64,000 nt of DNA, from assembly GCA_019739225.1 (NCBI GenBank), contig JAHHDT010000006.1:501823-565822 (forward strand). The letters are read 5' to 3'. Numbering within the stretch: the stretch's first letter is position 1; each line of letters begins with the position of its first letter. Both the position numbers and the translations under genes were made by a program. Below are positions 53,180 through 60,764 of this stretch, piece after piece. Under the pieces are notes generated by a model. The model was not told where the DNA came from and ran no database searches. It saw only the letters and a list, made by a program, of their open reading frames with translations. The DNA is from Aquamicrobium sp. Lineage in GTDB: Bacteria > Pseudomonadota > Alphaproteobacteria > Rhizobiales > Rhizobiaceae.

Positions 53180-53518
53180 TCAGCGACGCGAAAGAAGTGC
53201 CAGGAAATAACCGATGCCTACGGCGATCGCGAGCGAGCTTATGGGCTTCTCGCGCACGGCGTCCGACACCTGCTTTTCAAGGTCGCTGGCGTTGGTGCGG
53301 ATGTTTTCCATTGCTGCCTCGCCCTTGACGCGTAGCTGCTCGGCTCCCTCGGTCGCCGCGCGCTTCGCTGCGGAATAGGAATGCTGACCGGTTGCCGAGA
53401 GCTGTGCGCTCAGCCGCGCCACATCTTCCCGCAGCCGCGCGATCTCGGCTTCGAGGTCTTCGGGCTTCGCCTTGGTACCGTTGCCTCGGGTCACCTTGCC
53501 GGTTGGTGCGGTCGCCAT
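53180..53518 (-). CDS. DUF883/YqjD-like tail-anchored protein
   Basis: A 112-residue protein with a charged helical N-terminal part (LEAEIARLREDVARLSAQLSATG, coiled coil) and an amphipathic middle. The C-terminal anchor is EKPISSLAIAVGIGYFLALLSRR, the hallmark of ElaB/YqjD/DUF883 proteins. In E. coli YqjD binds ribosomes and the membrane in stationary phase. The ATG 53518 follows a GGGAGTAACGAA site; a longer upstream frame is possible. It heads the three-gene operon with the holin-like and small membrane proteins and has a perfect EcfG promoter 32 bases upstream. Confidence 0.87.
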   Translation of the reverse strand: MATAPTGKVTRGNGTKAKPEDLEAEIARLREDVARLSAQLSATGQHSYSAAKRAATEGAEQLRVKGEAAMENIRTNASDLEKQVSDAVREKPISSLAIAVGIGYFLALLSRR

Positions 53519-53549
53519 TTCGTTACTCCCTTTGATGTTGCCGTCGAAC

Positions 53550-53574
53550 AACGTCCGACAATAGCGCAGGTTCC
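53550..53574 (-). promoter_or_regulatory. EcfG promoter of the DUF883 operon
   Basis: On the minus strand, GGAAC (53570-53574) and CGTT (53550-53553) with a 16-base spacer; the -10 element ends 32 bases from the gene start. A full match to the alphaproteobacterial general stress consensus. Confidence 0.85.
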
Positions 53575-53608
53575 CGCGCAGCGTGAAGCGATGTCTTGGC
53601 GGGTCCCG

Positions 53609-54367
53609 TCAGATGAATGGTCGCAAGCTGTCATCCGACGGGTCCCACCCCGACAGTTCCGCCAGTCGGTCGATGTCGAGCACTTCGCAGCCGCCATCGC
53701 GCCACCGGACGAGCTTTCGATCTATCAGCTTGCGGACCGTCTTATTGGTGTGGACGAGCGAAAGGCCGAGCGTATCGGCGAAGTGCTGCTGGGTGATCGG
53801 CAGCGTGGCGGCAGCGCCGTTGAACATGCCCACGATGCGGGCGCGGCTGGCCAGGAATGCGATCAGATAAGCTAGGCGCTCCAGTGCCGAACGTCTGCCC
53901 ACGCTCAGCAGGTTCTCGTCCAGCATGCACTCTTCGCGTGATGCGATCCATGTGACGTCGTAGGCGAGTTCGGGGTGCTCGCGATAGAGCGACAGCAGTT
54001 CACCGCGCTCGAACACGCAGAGCGTCATCGGCGACAGCGTTTCAACGGAGTGCTGGATTTCGTCCATAAGGGTGCCCTGCAGGCCCACGAGATCACCCGG
54101 CAAGACATAGTTGACGATCTGACGCCGTCCGTCAGGCAGCAGCTTGTAGCGGAAACCCCAACCCATCAGAACGGTATAAAGATGCGGATTACGAGTGCCT
54201 TCGGCCAGCACTGTGGCGCCCTTGTCGACGGACAGTTCGCCGCGCTTGAAGCGCGATATGAAATCCAGTTCCTTGGGCTTCAGCTTGCGGAAGACGTCTT
54301 GCCGAGCCAGAGGGCATTTCTCGCACGGGTATTTGCGCTCGGAGCGCAATTTGACCTCTTCCTTCAT
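53609..54367 (-). CDS. Crp/Fnr-family transcriptional regulator
   Basis: A 252-residue regulator. A cyclic-nucleotide-binding-like beta barrel spans residues ~25-150, with ELSVDKGATVLAEGTRNPHLYTVLMGWGFRYKLLPDGRRQIVNYVLPGDLVG spread across it. The C-terminal winged helix has LPITQQHFADTLGLSLVHTNKTVRKLIDRKL. The N-terminus carries a CEKCPL pair of cysteines, but the four-cysteine cluster of oxygen-sensing Fnr is not present, so iron-sulfur sensing is unlikely. Start ATG 54367 was chosen over one 8 codons earlier. It is divergent from the single-domain response regulator gene. Confidence 0.9.
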   Translation of the reverse strand: MKEEVKLRSERKYPCEKCPLARQDVFRKLKPKELDFISRFKRGELSVDKGATVLAEGTRNPHLYTVLMGWGFRYKLLPDGRRQIVNYVLPGDLVGLQGTLMDEIQHSVETLSPMTLCVFERGELLSLYREHPELAYDVTWIASREECMLDENLLSVGRRSALERLAYLIAFLASRARIVGMFNGAAATLPITQQHFADTLGLSLVHTNKTVRKLIDRKLVRWRDGGCEVLDIDRLAELSGWDPSDDSLRPFI

Positions 54368-54451
54368 GGAGCCCCCAACCGCCTTGCCCACGTCACGTTT
54401 GGGGTATTAAACGCGCCACTGTGGGCAAGGTTGCCGCTGTGTCTTTTTTAA

Positions 54452-54904
54452 ATGACAGAACGCTGGCGATCGGCCACATATCGCCTCTCACGGAGACTTG
54501 AAATTTTGCAGGATATTCGGCTGGACGGCATGCACGTCCTCGTCATGGAGGATGAATTCCTCATCGCGATGGACGTTGAGCAGCTATGTCGCGAACACGG
54601 CGCCACGGCGGTGACGATCGTTCGACAGATCGAGGATCTAGGCGAAAATCCTCTCGAGGGCGAGCCGTTCCATGTCGCCGTGCTTGACCTCATGCTCGGC
54701 GGCGTTCCGACCACCGACTTCGCAAGTACGTTGAGCGAACGCGGCATCCCGTTTGTCTTCGCTACGGGCCACACCGATGTCGAGGCACGGTTCGGTACCG
54801 GCCCGGACATCGAGGTGGTCGCTAAACCCTACGGGGGGCCGGATCTCATCGCCGCGCTCGGTCGTGCGATCGAGCGCAGGCGCGGTGAGTCAGGCAGCGT
54901 TTGA
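54452..54904 (+). CDS. Single-domain response regulator (FAT-GUY type)
   Basis: About 150 residues with only a receiver domain. The acidic pocket is VLVMEDEFLIAMDVEQL, the phospho-acceptor is in VAVLDLMLGG, and the signature is IPFVFATGH followed by VVAKPYGG (the conserved Lys). The PF-FATG motif marks the FAT-GUY receivers, several of which relay phosphate to PhyR in Alphaproteobacteria. It ends 15 bases inside the 3' end of ecfG on the opposite strand. The first ~25 residues precede the domain, so a start nearer MHVLV (54530) is possible. Confidence 0.85.
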   Translation: MTERWRSATYRLSRRLEILQDIRLDGMHVLVMEDEFLIAMDVEQLCREHGATAVTIVRQIEDLGENPLEGEPFHVAVLDLMLGGVPTTDFASTLSERGIPFVFATGHTDVEARFGTGPDIEVVAKPYGGPDLIAALGRAIERRRGESGSV

Positions 54905-55447
54905 TCCCATAACCTGAGCGGAAATCGCATCGGGGCCGAAATCGGCCTCGCCGCTCACGTTGAGGATTTCCTGGAGCCGGCTGCGAGCCCGGCTGACCCG
55001 GCTCTTGATGGTGCCGACCGCGCAGTCGCAAATTTCGGCGGCCTCTTCGTAGGAGAATCCCGACGCGCCGATCAGGATGATCGCTTCACGCTGGTCCTCG
55101 GGAAGCGTCTCCAGCGCCGTGCGGAAATCTTCGAGATCCATCGACCCCTGCTGGGCGGGATGCACCGCCAGCCGCGCTGTGATGACGCCGTCGCTGTCCT
55201 GAACCTCGCGACCGCGCTTGCGCATCTGGGAATAGAATTCGTTGCGCAGGATGGTGAAAACCCACGCCTTCAGATTTGTACCCGGCTGAAAGGACGCCTG
55301 CTTGTCCCAGGCCTTGACCAGCGTTTCCTGTACGAGGTCATCAGCCTTGTCGGCATTTTGGGCCAGAGACATGGCGAACGCACGCAGGCTGGGTATGGCG
55401 CCCAGCAAATCTTGCTTGAAGGTCGATGCGTCGTCGGCCATGGTCAT
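54890..55447 (-). CDS. ecfG: General stress ECF sigma factor EcfG (RpoE2-type)
   Basis: A 185-residue ECF sigma factor. The sigma-2 region has LRAFAMSLAQNADKADDLVQETLVKAWDK and NLKAWVFTILRNEFYSQMRKRGRE. The sigma-4 region has LPEDQREAIILIGASGFSYEEAAEICDCAVGTIKSRVSRARSRLQEIL. This is the EcfG signature. It drives transcription from GGAAC-N16-CGTT promoters when PhyR removes NepR. The start overlaps the nepR stop by 4 bases, so the two are translationally coupled. The 3' end overlaps the convergent response regulator gene by 15 bases. Confidence 0.96.
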   Translation of the reverse strand: MTMADDASTFKQDLLGAIPSLRAFAMSLAQNADKADDLVQETLVKAWDKQASFQPGTNLKAWVFTILRNEFYSQMRKRGREVQDSDGVITARLAVHPAQQGSMDLEDFRTALETLPEDQREAIILIGASGFSYEEAAEICDCAVGTIKSRVSRARSRLQEILNVSGEADFGPDAISAQVMGSNAA

Positions 55448-55656
55448 TGTCCCTCGCCGGCTGGCGTGGCACCGGATTTCTCGCTCTCCTCAAGCTGCTT
55501 GAGCAGGTTGGCAAACCTGTCAGGCACCTCATCGGAAACGAGATCGTCATAATATTGCTTGAGTTTGCGGCCGATTTCAGAATTCGGCCCCAGCGTTTCC
55601 GAGCGGCGCCCCGCCTTGTTCTGGCCACCCGTTGCGGCCGCTATATTTGGCTTCAT
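55444..55656 (-). CDS. nepR: Anti-sigma factor NepR
   Basis: A 70-residue protein with the NepR core: NSEIGRKLKQYYDDLVSDEVPDRFANLLKQLEE, two helices that clamp EcfG. The N- and C-termini are flexible and not conserved. NepR holds EcfG inactive and is captured by phosphorylated PhyR (partner switch). It is the first gene of nepR-ecfG, and an EcfG promoter lies upstream, so the pair is self-activated. Confidence 0.95.
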   Translation of the reverse strand: MKPNIAAATGGQNKAGRRSETLGPNSEIGRKLKQYYDDLVSDEVPDRFANLLKQLEESEKSGATPAGEGQ

Positions 55657-55747
55657 GCTTATGTCTCTAGCCCCCGGTCTGTCGAATCATTCAACCTCAG
55701 GTCCGTTATTGTCCGCATCGCCTGCGGACCCTCATATGGTGGGCTTC

Positions 55748-55772
55748 AACGTGCGATGTTCGATATCGTTCC
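55748..55772 (-). promoter_or_regulatory. EcfG promoter of nepR-ecfG
   Basis: On the minus strand, GGAAC (55768-55772) and CGTT (55748-55751) with a 16-base spacer, 92 bases upstream of nepR. Only 9 bases separate it from the oppositely oriented phyR promoter. Confidence 0.9.
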
Positions 55773-55781
55773 GCAATTGCG

Positions 55782-55806
55782 GGAACTTTTTTGAATGTCC
55801 CGCGTT
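55782..55806 (+). promoter_or_regulatory. EcfG promoter of phyR
   Basis: GGAAC (55782-55786), 16-base spacer, CGTT (55803-55806), 61 bases upstream of the phyR ATG. It forms a back-to-back pair with the nepR-ecfG promoter. Confidence 0.9.
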
Positions 55807-55866
55807 TTTGACTTTCTGACAGCCTGCCGGCTTTCATCCAAACGTCACTGAGGGAGACGCCATACC

Positions 55867-56661
55867 ATGAGTTTATCCGCAAGGATCGCGCCGCACTTGC
55901 CTTATCTGCGGCGCTTTTCCCGTGCCGTAACAGGATCGCAGAACAGCGGCGACGCGCTGGTTGCAGCCACGCTTGAAGCGATCATCACCGACGTCAGCGT
56001 ATTTCCGAAGCTGTCCAGCGACAGGATTTCGCTTTACCGCGTCTTCACCGCACTCTTCACGTCAGTGAGTATCCGCGTTCCCGAGGCCGATGATTCTGCT
56101 GGTTGGGAAAGCCGCGCGGCAGCAAATCTGTCTGCCCTTGCACCCATGCCGCGTCAGGCGTTCCTGCTTGTGGCGGTCGAAGGCTTTTCGGAGGCTGAGG
56201 CTGCTGAAATCCTCGACGTGGAGGAAGACCGCTTCGCTGAACTGATCGCCGAAGCGAGCGACGAAATTTCGCGTCAGGTGGCGACCGACGTTCTCATCAT
56301 CGAGGATGAACCGCTTATCGCGATGGACATCGAGGAGATGGTTGAAAGCCTTGGACACCGGGTCGTCGGGACCGCCCGCACGCACAAGGAAGCCGTCGCG
56401 ATGTTTGCAAGCAAGAGGCCCAAGATGGTTCTTGCCGACATCCAGCTCGCAGATGGCTCGTCCGGCATCGATGCCGTAAACGAAATCCTCGCCGGTACCC
56501 CGGTTCCGGTGATCTTTATCACGGCCTTCCCCGAGCGCCTGCTTACCGGCGAGCGTCCGGAGCCTGCGTTCCTTGTCACCAAGCCGTTCAATCCGGACAT
56601 GGTCAAGGCGCTCATCAGCCAGGCCCTGTTCTTCGACCGGCAGGCAAAAGCCGCAGCCTGA
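55867..56661 (+). CDS. phyR: General stress response regulator PhyR
   Basis: A 264-residue protein. The N-terminal sigma-like (EcfG-mimic) domain covers residues ~1-130, with RIAPHLPYLRRFSRAVTGSQNSGDALV and GFSEAEAAEILDVEEDRFAELIAEA. The C-terminal receiver has VLIIEDEPLIAMDIEEMV, phospho-Asp in VLADIQLADG, and FLVTKPFN. When phosphorylated, the sigma-like domain binds NepR and frees EcfG. It is divergent from nepR-ecfG with shared EcfG promoters in the 210-base gap. TGAGGGAGACG precedes the ATG. Confidence 0.96.
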   Translation: MSLSARIAPHLPYLRRFSRAVTGSQNSGDALVAATLEAIITDVSVFPKLSSDRISLYRVFTALFTSVSIRVPEADDSAGWESRAAANLSALAPMPRQAFLLVAVEGFSEAEAAEILDVEEDRFAELIAEASDEISRQVATDVLIIEDEPLIAMDIEEMVESLGHRVVGTARTHKEAVAMFASKRPKMVLADIQLADGSSGIDAVNEILAGTPVPVIFITAFPERLLTGERPEPAFLVTKPFNPDMVKALISQALFFDRQAKAAA

Positions 56662-56687
56662 CGGCAATCATTCTGCCGTTGCCTGAC

Positions 56688-56720
56688 AAAGAGGGTCGCC
56701 CGTTTGGCGGCCTTCTCTTT
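56688..56720 (+). terminator. Terminator after phyR
   Basis: An imperfect stem, AAAGAG…GTCGCC with GGCGGCC…CTCTTT, with a two-base bulge and a CGTTT loop, 26 bases after the phyR stop and T-rich at the end. The next gene has its own EcfG promoter. Confidence 0.65.
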
Positions 56721-56757
56721 GGCCTCGTTGCGCCGGTGTGGTTTGCGTCAAGCGCAC

Positions 56758-56782
56758 GGAACCAAAAGCAGAAAACAGCGTT
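56758..56782 (+). promoter_or_regulatory. EcfG promoter of the DUF1328 gene
   Basis: GGAAC (56758-56762), 16-base spacer, CGTT (56779-56782), 30 bases upstream of the small membrane protein's ATG. Confidence 0.88.
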
Positions 56783-56811
56783 TCAAGATTACAGGTTCAA
56801 GGAGATATACC

Positions 56812-56979
56812 ATGCTTTACTGGGCTCTCGTGTTTCTCGTCGTCGCAATCATTGCAGGTGCGCTCGGCTTTGGTGGTATCGCGGGTGCGTCTGCAGGTAT
56901 TGCGCAGATACTGTTCTTCATCTTTCTCGCCTTCCTGGTTATCTCGCTCGTTGCGGGGCTGATGCGCCGGGCAGGTTAA
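56812..56979 (+). CDS. DUF1328 small membrane protein
   Basis: A 55-residue protein with two membrane helices ([20 protein letters not shown] and [22 protein letters not shown]) and a short Arg tail. This is the DUF1328/YtjA pattern: small stress-induced proteins of unknown function found widely in proteobacteria. The ATG follows AAGGAGATATACC. A perfect EcfG promoter just upstream places it in the general stress regulon. Confidence 0.9.
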   Translation: MLYWALVFLVVAIIAGALGFGGIAGASAGIAQILFFIFLAFLVISLVAGLMRRAG

Positions 56980-57119
56980 AGGATGATCCCCGCTTCAATG
57001 CATTTCCGCACGCGGGGATGCATGGAAGGGGCGGAGTTCGCAGACCCCTCAGCTTCGCACTTCGCCACCCGCCGGATGCTGCAGGTCGTCGACTCTGCGG
57101 CGTCCGGCGGCGTTCGTGT

Positions 57120-57144
57120 GGAACTGAAAGCCACAAGTTTCGTT
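57120..57144 (+). promoter_or_regulatory. EcfG promoter of the sensor kinase gene
   Basis: GGAAC (57120-57124), 16-base spacer, CGTT (57141-57144), 97 bases upstream of the ATG chosen for the kinase and 55 bases upstream of the alternative TTG at 57200. Confidence 0.82.
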
Positions 57145-57241
57145 GCATAGTGAAATTTGCGTTTTGCATCGAAGGCGCAGGGCGGCATAATTCTATGGGT
57201 TGTATGATGTGTTCGACGAAAGTCGGGGGGACGAAGTGGAA

Positions 57242-58198
57242 ATGAGGCGGGGAATGTTGCGCGCGTTGCGCAACACCGGCATCATCGTCATCTACCAGAC
57301 ACCCGACTTGCGCGTGCAATGGGGGCAGAACGTCCCTGCCGAGTGGTCGGCCGACGATATTGCCGGCAAAGTCGACAATCAGTTCATGCCTGCGGCTGCG
57401 ATCGAGAGGATCGTGGAGCGCAAACGTGCCGTATTGGCTTCCGGCGCGCCTGAAATGCTGGAGTTTCGTTCCGGCGTTGATGATGGCGGGCGCTGGTACG
57501 ACATGTGGATCGATGCCGACACCGATGACGATGGCGCAATCGCGGGCGTGGTAACGACGATCGTCGAGATCACCGAACGCAAGCGGCGCGAGCAAACTCT
57601 GCGCACCTTGCTGCGCGAGGTCAGCCATCGTTCCAAGAACCTGCTAGCCATCATCCAGAGCATCGCGACGCAGACGGGGCGTTATTCGAGCAGTATCGAC
57701 ACGTTTCTCGACAGGTTCCGTGGCCGCCTGCAATCGCTCGCTTCATCCCAGGATCTGGTGACGTCGTCCAACTGGCGTGGCGCCATGCTGAGCGAACTGG
57801 TGGAGGGTCAGGTTGCACGCTACCGAGGCGAGGTGGACGACAGCGTCAGCCTTGAGGGCGTCGACGTTTACCTCAATCCCAACGCCGCCCTCCACATCGG
57901 TCTCGCCCTGCACGAACTCGTGGTCAATTCCATGAGCCATGGCGCGCTGGCGCGCCCCAACGGCCATGCCCGTCTGACGAGCTCCCTCAACGGAGCCGGC
58001 GGCGGCGCCCCCACTCTGGTGCTGGTCTGGAGCGAACGCACCAACGCGGTCGAGATGCAGGACGAGAAGCGCTTCGGCAGCGTTGCGCTGGAGCGCGTCG
58101 TTCCGCTGTCACTCGACGGCAAGGCGGAATTCCACCTTGAGAAAGACCGTCTCGACTATCGCCTCGAAGTGCCGGCTGCGAATTTCGAAGCCGACTGA
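57242..58198 (+). CDS. HWE/HisKA_2 family sensor histidine kinase
   Basis: About 318 residues: an N-terminal PAS-like domain (NTGIIVIYQTPDLRVQWGQNVP to VVTTIVEITERKRREQ), then the HisKA_2/HWE box LLREVSHRSKNLLAIIQSIATQTGRYSSS with the phospho-accepting His. HATPase_c follows with LHIGLALHELVVNSMSHGALA. There is no membrane segment, so it is cytoplasmic. Kinases of this class phosphorylate PhyR or single-domain receivers. ATG 57242 was chosen; TTG 57200 is in frame. An EcfG promoter precedes it, giving a likely feedback loop within the stress response. The sensed signal is unknown. Confidence 0.88.
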   Translation: MRRGMLRALRNTGIIVIYQTPDLRVQWGQNVPAEWSADDIAGKVDNQFMPAAAIERIVERKRAVLASGAPEMLEFRSGVDDGGRWYDMWIDADTDDDGAIAGVVTTIVEITERKRREQTLRTLLREVSHRSKNLLAIIQSIATQTGRYSSSIDTFLDRFRGRLQSLASSQDLVTSSNWRGAMLSELVEGQVARYRGEVDDSVSLEGVDVYLNPNAALHIGLALHELVVNSMSHGALARPNGHARLTSSLNGAGGGAPTLVLVWSERTNAVEMQDEKRFGSVALERVVPLSLDGKAEFHLEKDRLDYRLEVPAANFEAD

Positions 58199-58224
58199 CT
58201 CCACCCTTCACAAGACGATAAAAA

Positions 58225-58250
58225 ACAAGCCGGTCGCAGGACCGGCTTGT
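58225..58250. terminator. Hairpin terminator after the kinase gene
   Basis: A perfect 11-bp stem (ACAAGCCGGTC and complement) with a 4-base loop, 26 bases after the kinase stop. Its A-run lies on the left, so the T-run is on the minus strand; it could stop transcripts from both sides. Confidence 0.7.
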
Positions 58251-58387
58251 CGCAAATGTCAGGGTGTTGCCTTGGTTGGCGACCGGCCGCCCACTCGGAG
58301 GGGGCGATTGGGGGTGCAGGCGACCGGTCGCCGGCAATTAACGCGCGGTGCCGTTCCTGGTTCCATGGCACACGTTAACTTTTCAGC

Positions 58388-58412
58388 GGAACCGTGGCGG
58401 CACTCGCACGTT
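58388..58412 (+). promoter_or_regulatory. EcfG promoter of a small membrane protein
   Basis: GGAAC (58388-58392), 16-base spacer, CGTT (58409-58412). The -10 element is 22 bases from ATG 58434 and 34 from ATG 58446. Confidence 0.82.
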
Positions 58413-58445
58413 CATCTGCGATCCCGGCTTGTCATGGAGACGACG

Positions 58446-58628
58446 ATGATTTCGCAGATGAACGCGGTGCACGAAGGTGCCCGGCTTGCGATGGGTGACC
58501 ATCGGGCTGCGGATCCGCTGCTCCGGCGCAGCCGTCGGCCTGCCGGCGGTCTCCACCAAAGGCTCCTGGCTGCGTTAGCCTCGGCGCTGCTGGTCGCCGC
58601 GATTGCCGCGATGGTCTTCGCGGGCTAG
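58446..58628 (+). CDS. Small single-pass membrane protein under an EcfG promoter
   Basis: A ~60-residue protein, ISQMNAVHEGARLAMGDHRA at the N-terminus, an Arg-rich middle (LLRRSRRPAGGLHQR) and one C-terminal membrane helix (LLAALASALLVAAIAAMVFAG). No family is recognised. TGGAGA lies 5 bases before ATG 58446; ATG 58434 in the same frame is possible and gives 64 residues. The tail-anchored layout and the promoter fit a general stress membrane protein. It is convergent with the next small gene, 7 bases away. Confidence 0.62.
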   Translation: MISQMNAVHEGARLAMGDHRAADPLLRRSRRPAGGLHQRLLAALASALLVAAIAAMVFAG

Positions 58629-58635
58629 ACGCCCT

Positions 58636-58785
58636 CTACCGCTGCGGATTGAGGCGTTCCGGCGGGATGCGTACCGTCATCTCTCCCTTGTTCGGCTCAA
58701 CATAGAGCACGAGCGCATACATGCTGCCGTAAACCAGCCCGGCCAGGATCGCCAGAGTGGTCAGGAGTCGGAACAGAGTCGGCAT
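58636..58785 (-). CDS. Small conserved-looking membrane protein
   Basis: A 49-residue protein: PTLFRLLTTLAILAGLVYGS leads a membrane helix that continues with MYALVLYVEP, followed by a short soluble tail, NKGEMTVRIPPERLNPQR. Proteins of this form are commonly encoded just upstream of aroK in Rhizobiales, often annotated as hypothetical. The tail is expected in the periplasm. The ATG at 58785 has a weak GGGCGATGC upstream. Longer upstream frames on this strand have no homology. Confidence 0.68.
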   Translation of the reverse strand: MPTLFRLLTTLAILAGLVYGSMYALVLYVEPNKGEMTVRIPPERLNPQR

Positions 58786-59040
58786 GCATCGCCCTTGAAC
58801 TTTTTTGCCCGTTGAACCGGTCCCGTTATGGGACGGGTGCACGGCCATTTCAAGGACGAGAAACGACGCGAACTGGCTGCGATGCTTGACGCGGTACGGC
58901 TTTTCATGTCGATACCGGCCTCGAAGGACGGAGGCGATGGCGGACCCGATGTGTCGCGACATTTCGAGCTTGCGCCGCCGCAGGCATTGCCATGCGGTGC
59001 CGGCGGCGTGTGAGGTCCTCTCCAGTCGGCGGGGGGCGTC

Positions 59041-59640
59041 GTGACAACCGCCGTACCGCATCCTGCCTCGACCATCCGCGATCGTCTCGGTGACCGTGTC
59101 GTCGTGTTTGTCGGGCTGATGGGGGCCGGCAAGACCGCGATCGGGCGCAAGGTGGCACAGGCGCTGCAGCTTCCCTTCGTCGACAGCGATCACGAGATCG
59201 AAACCGTCTCGCGCATGACGGTGCCGGAGCTTTTCGAGCGGTACGGGGAACCCGAATTTCGCGCGCTCGAGCAGCGTGTCATCGAGCGGCTGCTGCGCGA
59301 AGGACCGCGCGTCGTCTCGACAGGAGGCGGCGCCTTCATGAATGCGCAGACGCGCGAGGCGATCGCAGAGCATGGCATCTCGATATGGCTCAAGGCCGAT
59401 CTCGACCTGCTGATGGAGCGCGTTGCGAAGAAGCAGAACCGGCCGCTTCTGAAGAATGCTGATCCGCGCGGGATCATGGCCAAGCTGATGGCGGATCGCT
59501 ATCCGGTCTATGCGCTTGCCGATGTCATGGTGGAGACTCGCGACGCCAAGCGTGAATTGATAACCGATGAGGCTCTTCAGGCGCTCGGCCACCATCTGGA
59601 GCGGCTCGCCATGAGTGACGAAACGAGAGCCACATCATGA
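59041..59640 (+). CDS. aroK: Shikimate kinase
   Basis: A 199-residue kinase. Walker A is [15 protein letters not shown], the shikimate-site region is [20 protein letters not shown] and [15 protein letters not shown], followed by [10 protein letters not shown] and the lid [12 protein letters not shown]. It phosphorylates shikimate, the fifth step in chorismate synthesis. It starts with GTG 59041 and its stop overlaps the aroB start by 4 bases. The first ~18 residues are an extension typical of the rhizobial enzyme. Confidence 0.95.
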   Translation: MTTAVPHPASTIRDRLGDRVVVFVGLMGAGKTAIGRKVAQALQLPFVDSDHEIETVSRMTVPELFERYGEPEFRALEQRVIERLLREGPRVVSTGGGAFMNAQTREAIAEHGISIWLKADLDLLMERVAKKQNRPLLKNADPRGIMAKLMADRYPVYALADVMVETRDAKRELITDEALQALGHHLERLAMSDETRATS

Positions 59641-60764
59641 CCACCGATACAGGCGGAGTCCGTAACGTTCACGTCGAGCTCGGCAGCCGCGGCTACGATA
59701 TTCTCATCGGCGGCGGGTTGCTGGCGTCTGCGGGCACCGCGCTTGCGCGACGCCTCAAGGGTGCGCGCGCAGCCATCGTCACCGACGAGAATGTCGCCGC
59801 CCGGCATTCTGCCGCCCTCAAGCAAAGCCTGGAAGCTGCCGGCATTGCCACGACGGATATTGTCATCGCGCCGGGGGAGCGCAGCAAGAGCTTCGCGGTG
59901 CTCCAGCAGGTTGTCGACGAGGTTCTGGCGGCCCGGCTCGAACGTGGCGACGTGGTGATCGCGCTTGGTGGCGGTGTCGTCGGCGATCTTGCCGGTTTCG
60001 TCGCAGGTATCGTGCGCCGAGGCATGGCCTTCGTGCAGGTGCCGACCTCGCTTCTGGCGCAGGTGGATTCCTCCGTCGGCGGCAAGACCGGTATCAATAC
60101 GGCGCACGGCAAGAACCTCGTCGGTGTTTTCCAGCAGCCGGCGCTCGTCATCGCCGATACCGACGTGCTCGACACGCTGCCTGCGCGTGAATTTCGCGCC
60201 GGCTATGCCGAGGTCGTCAAATACGGGCTCATCGATCGTCCGGACTTCTTCACCTGGCTGGAGGCCAATTGGCGGGACATCTTCGCCGGCGGCCCGGCGC
60301 GCGTGGAAGCGATCGCGGTCTCCTGCCAGGCCAAGGCAGACGTGGTCGCGCGCGACGAGCTGGAGACGGGCGATCGGGCACTGCTGAACCTCGGCCACAC
60401 CTTCGGCCATGCGCTGGAGGCTGCGACCGGCTACGATAGCGCGCGTCTGGTTCACGGCGAAGGCGTTGCCATCGGCATGGCTCTGGCGCATCGCTTCTCA
60501 AGCCGGCTGAATCTGGCGAGCCCGGACGATGCGGGCCGAGTCGAGGCACATCTGTCGGCGGTTGGCCTGCCGGTCTCGGTTGCCGAGATTTCCGGGGACT
60601 TGCCGGGACCGGAGCGTATGCTTGACTATATTGCCCAGGACAAAAAGGTGTCGCGGGGTGCATTGACCTTCATCCTCACGCGCGGAATCGGCCGCTCATT
60701 CGTCGCAAGGGATGTGCCGGCCTCGGAAGTGCTGTCGTTCCTCAAGGAGAACCTGCCCTCATGA
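59637..60764 (+). CDS. aroB: 3-dehydroquinate synthase
   Basis: A 375-residue enzyme. The NAD-binding and active-site parts are [48 protein letters not shown] and [14 protein letters not shown]. The metal ligands lie in [17 protein letters not shown] and [11 protein letters not shown]. It converts DAHP to 3-dehydroquinate in the shikimate pathway. It is coupled to aroK upstream and to the corC-like gene downstream, each with ATGA-type 4-base overlaps. Confidence 0.96.
   Translation: MTTDTGGVRNVHVELGSRGYDILIGGGLLASAGTALARRLKGARAAIVTDENVAARHSAALKQSLEAAGIATTDIVIAPGERSKSFAVLQQVVDEVLAARLERGDVVIALGGGVVGDLAGFVAGIVRRGMAFVQVPTSLLAQVDSSVGGKTGINTAHGKNLVGVFQQPALVIADTDVLDTLPAREFRAGYAEVVKYGLIDRPDFFTWLEANWRDIFAGGPARVEAIAVSCQAKADVVARDELETGDRALLNLGHTFGHALEAATGYDSARLVHGEGVAIGMALAHRFSSRLNLASPDDAGRVEAHLSAVGLPVSVAEISGDLPGPERMLDYIAQDKKVSRGALTFILTRGIGRSFVARDVPASEVLSFLKENLPS

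Noticed and set aside
54405-54432. EcfG-like site on the minus strand before the Crp/Fnr gene
   Set aside because: The -35 reads GCAAC in place of GGAAC; one mismatch in the most conserved element is not enough to call it.
58828-59013. 61-codon plus-strand frame upstream of aroK
   Set aside because: The start lacks a ribosome-binding site, and no recognisable sequence or promoter supports it. It may be real but cannot be supported here.
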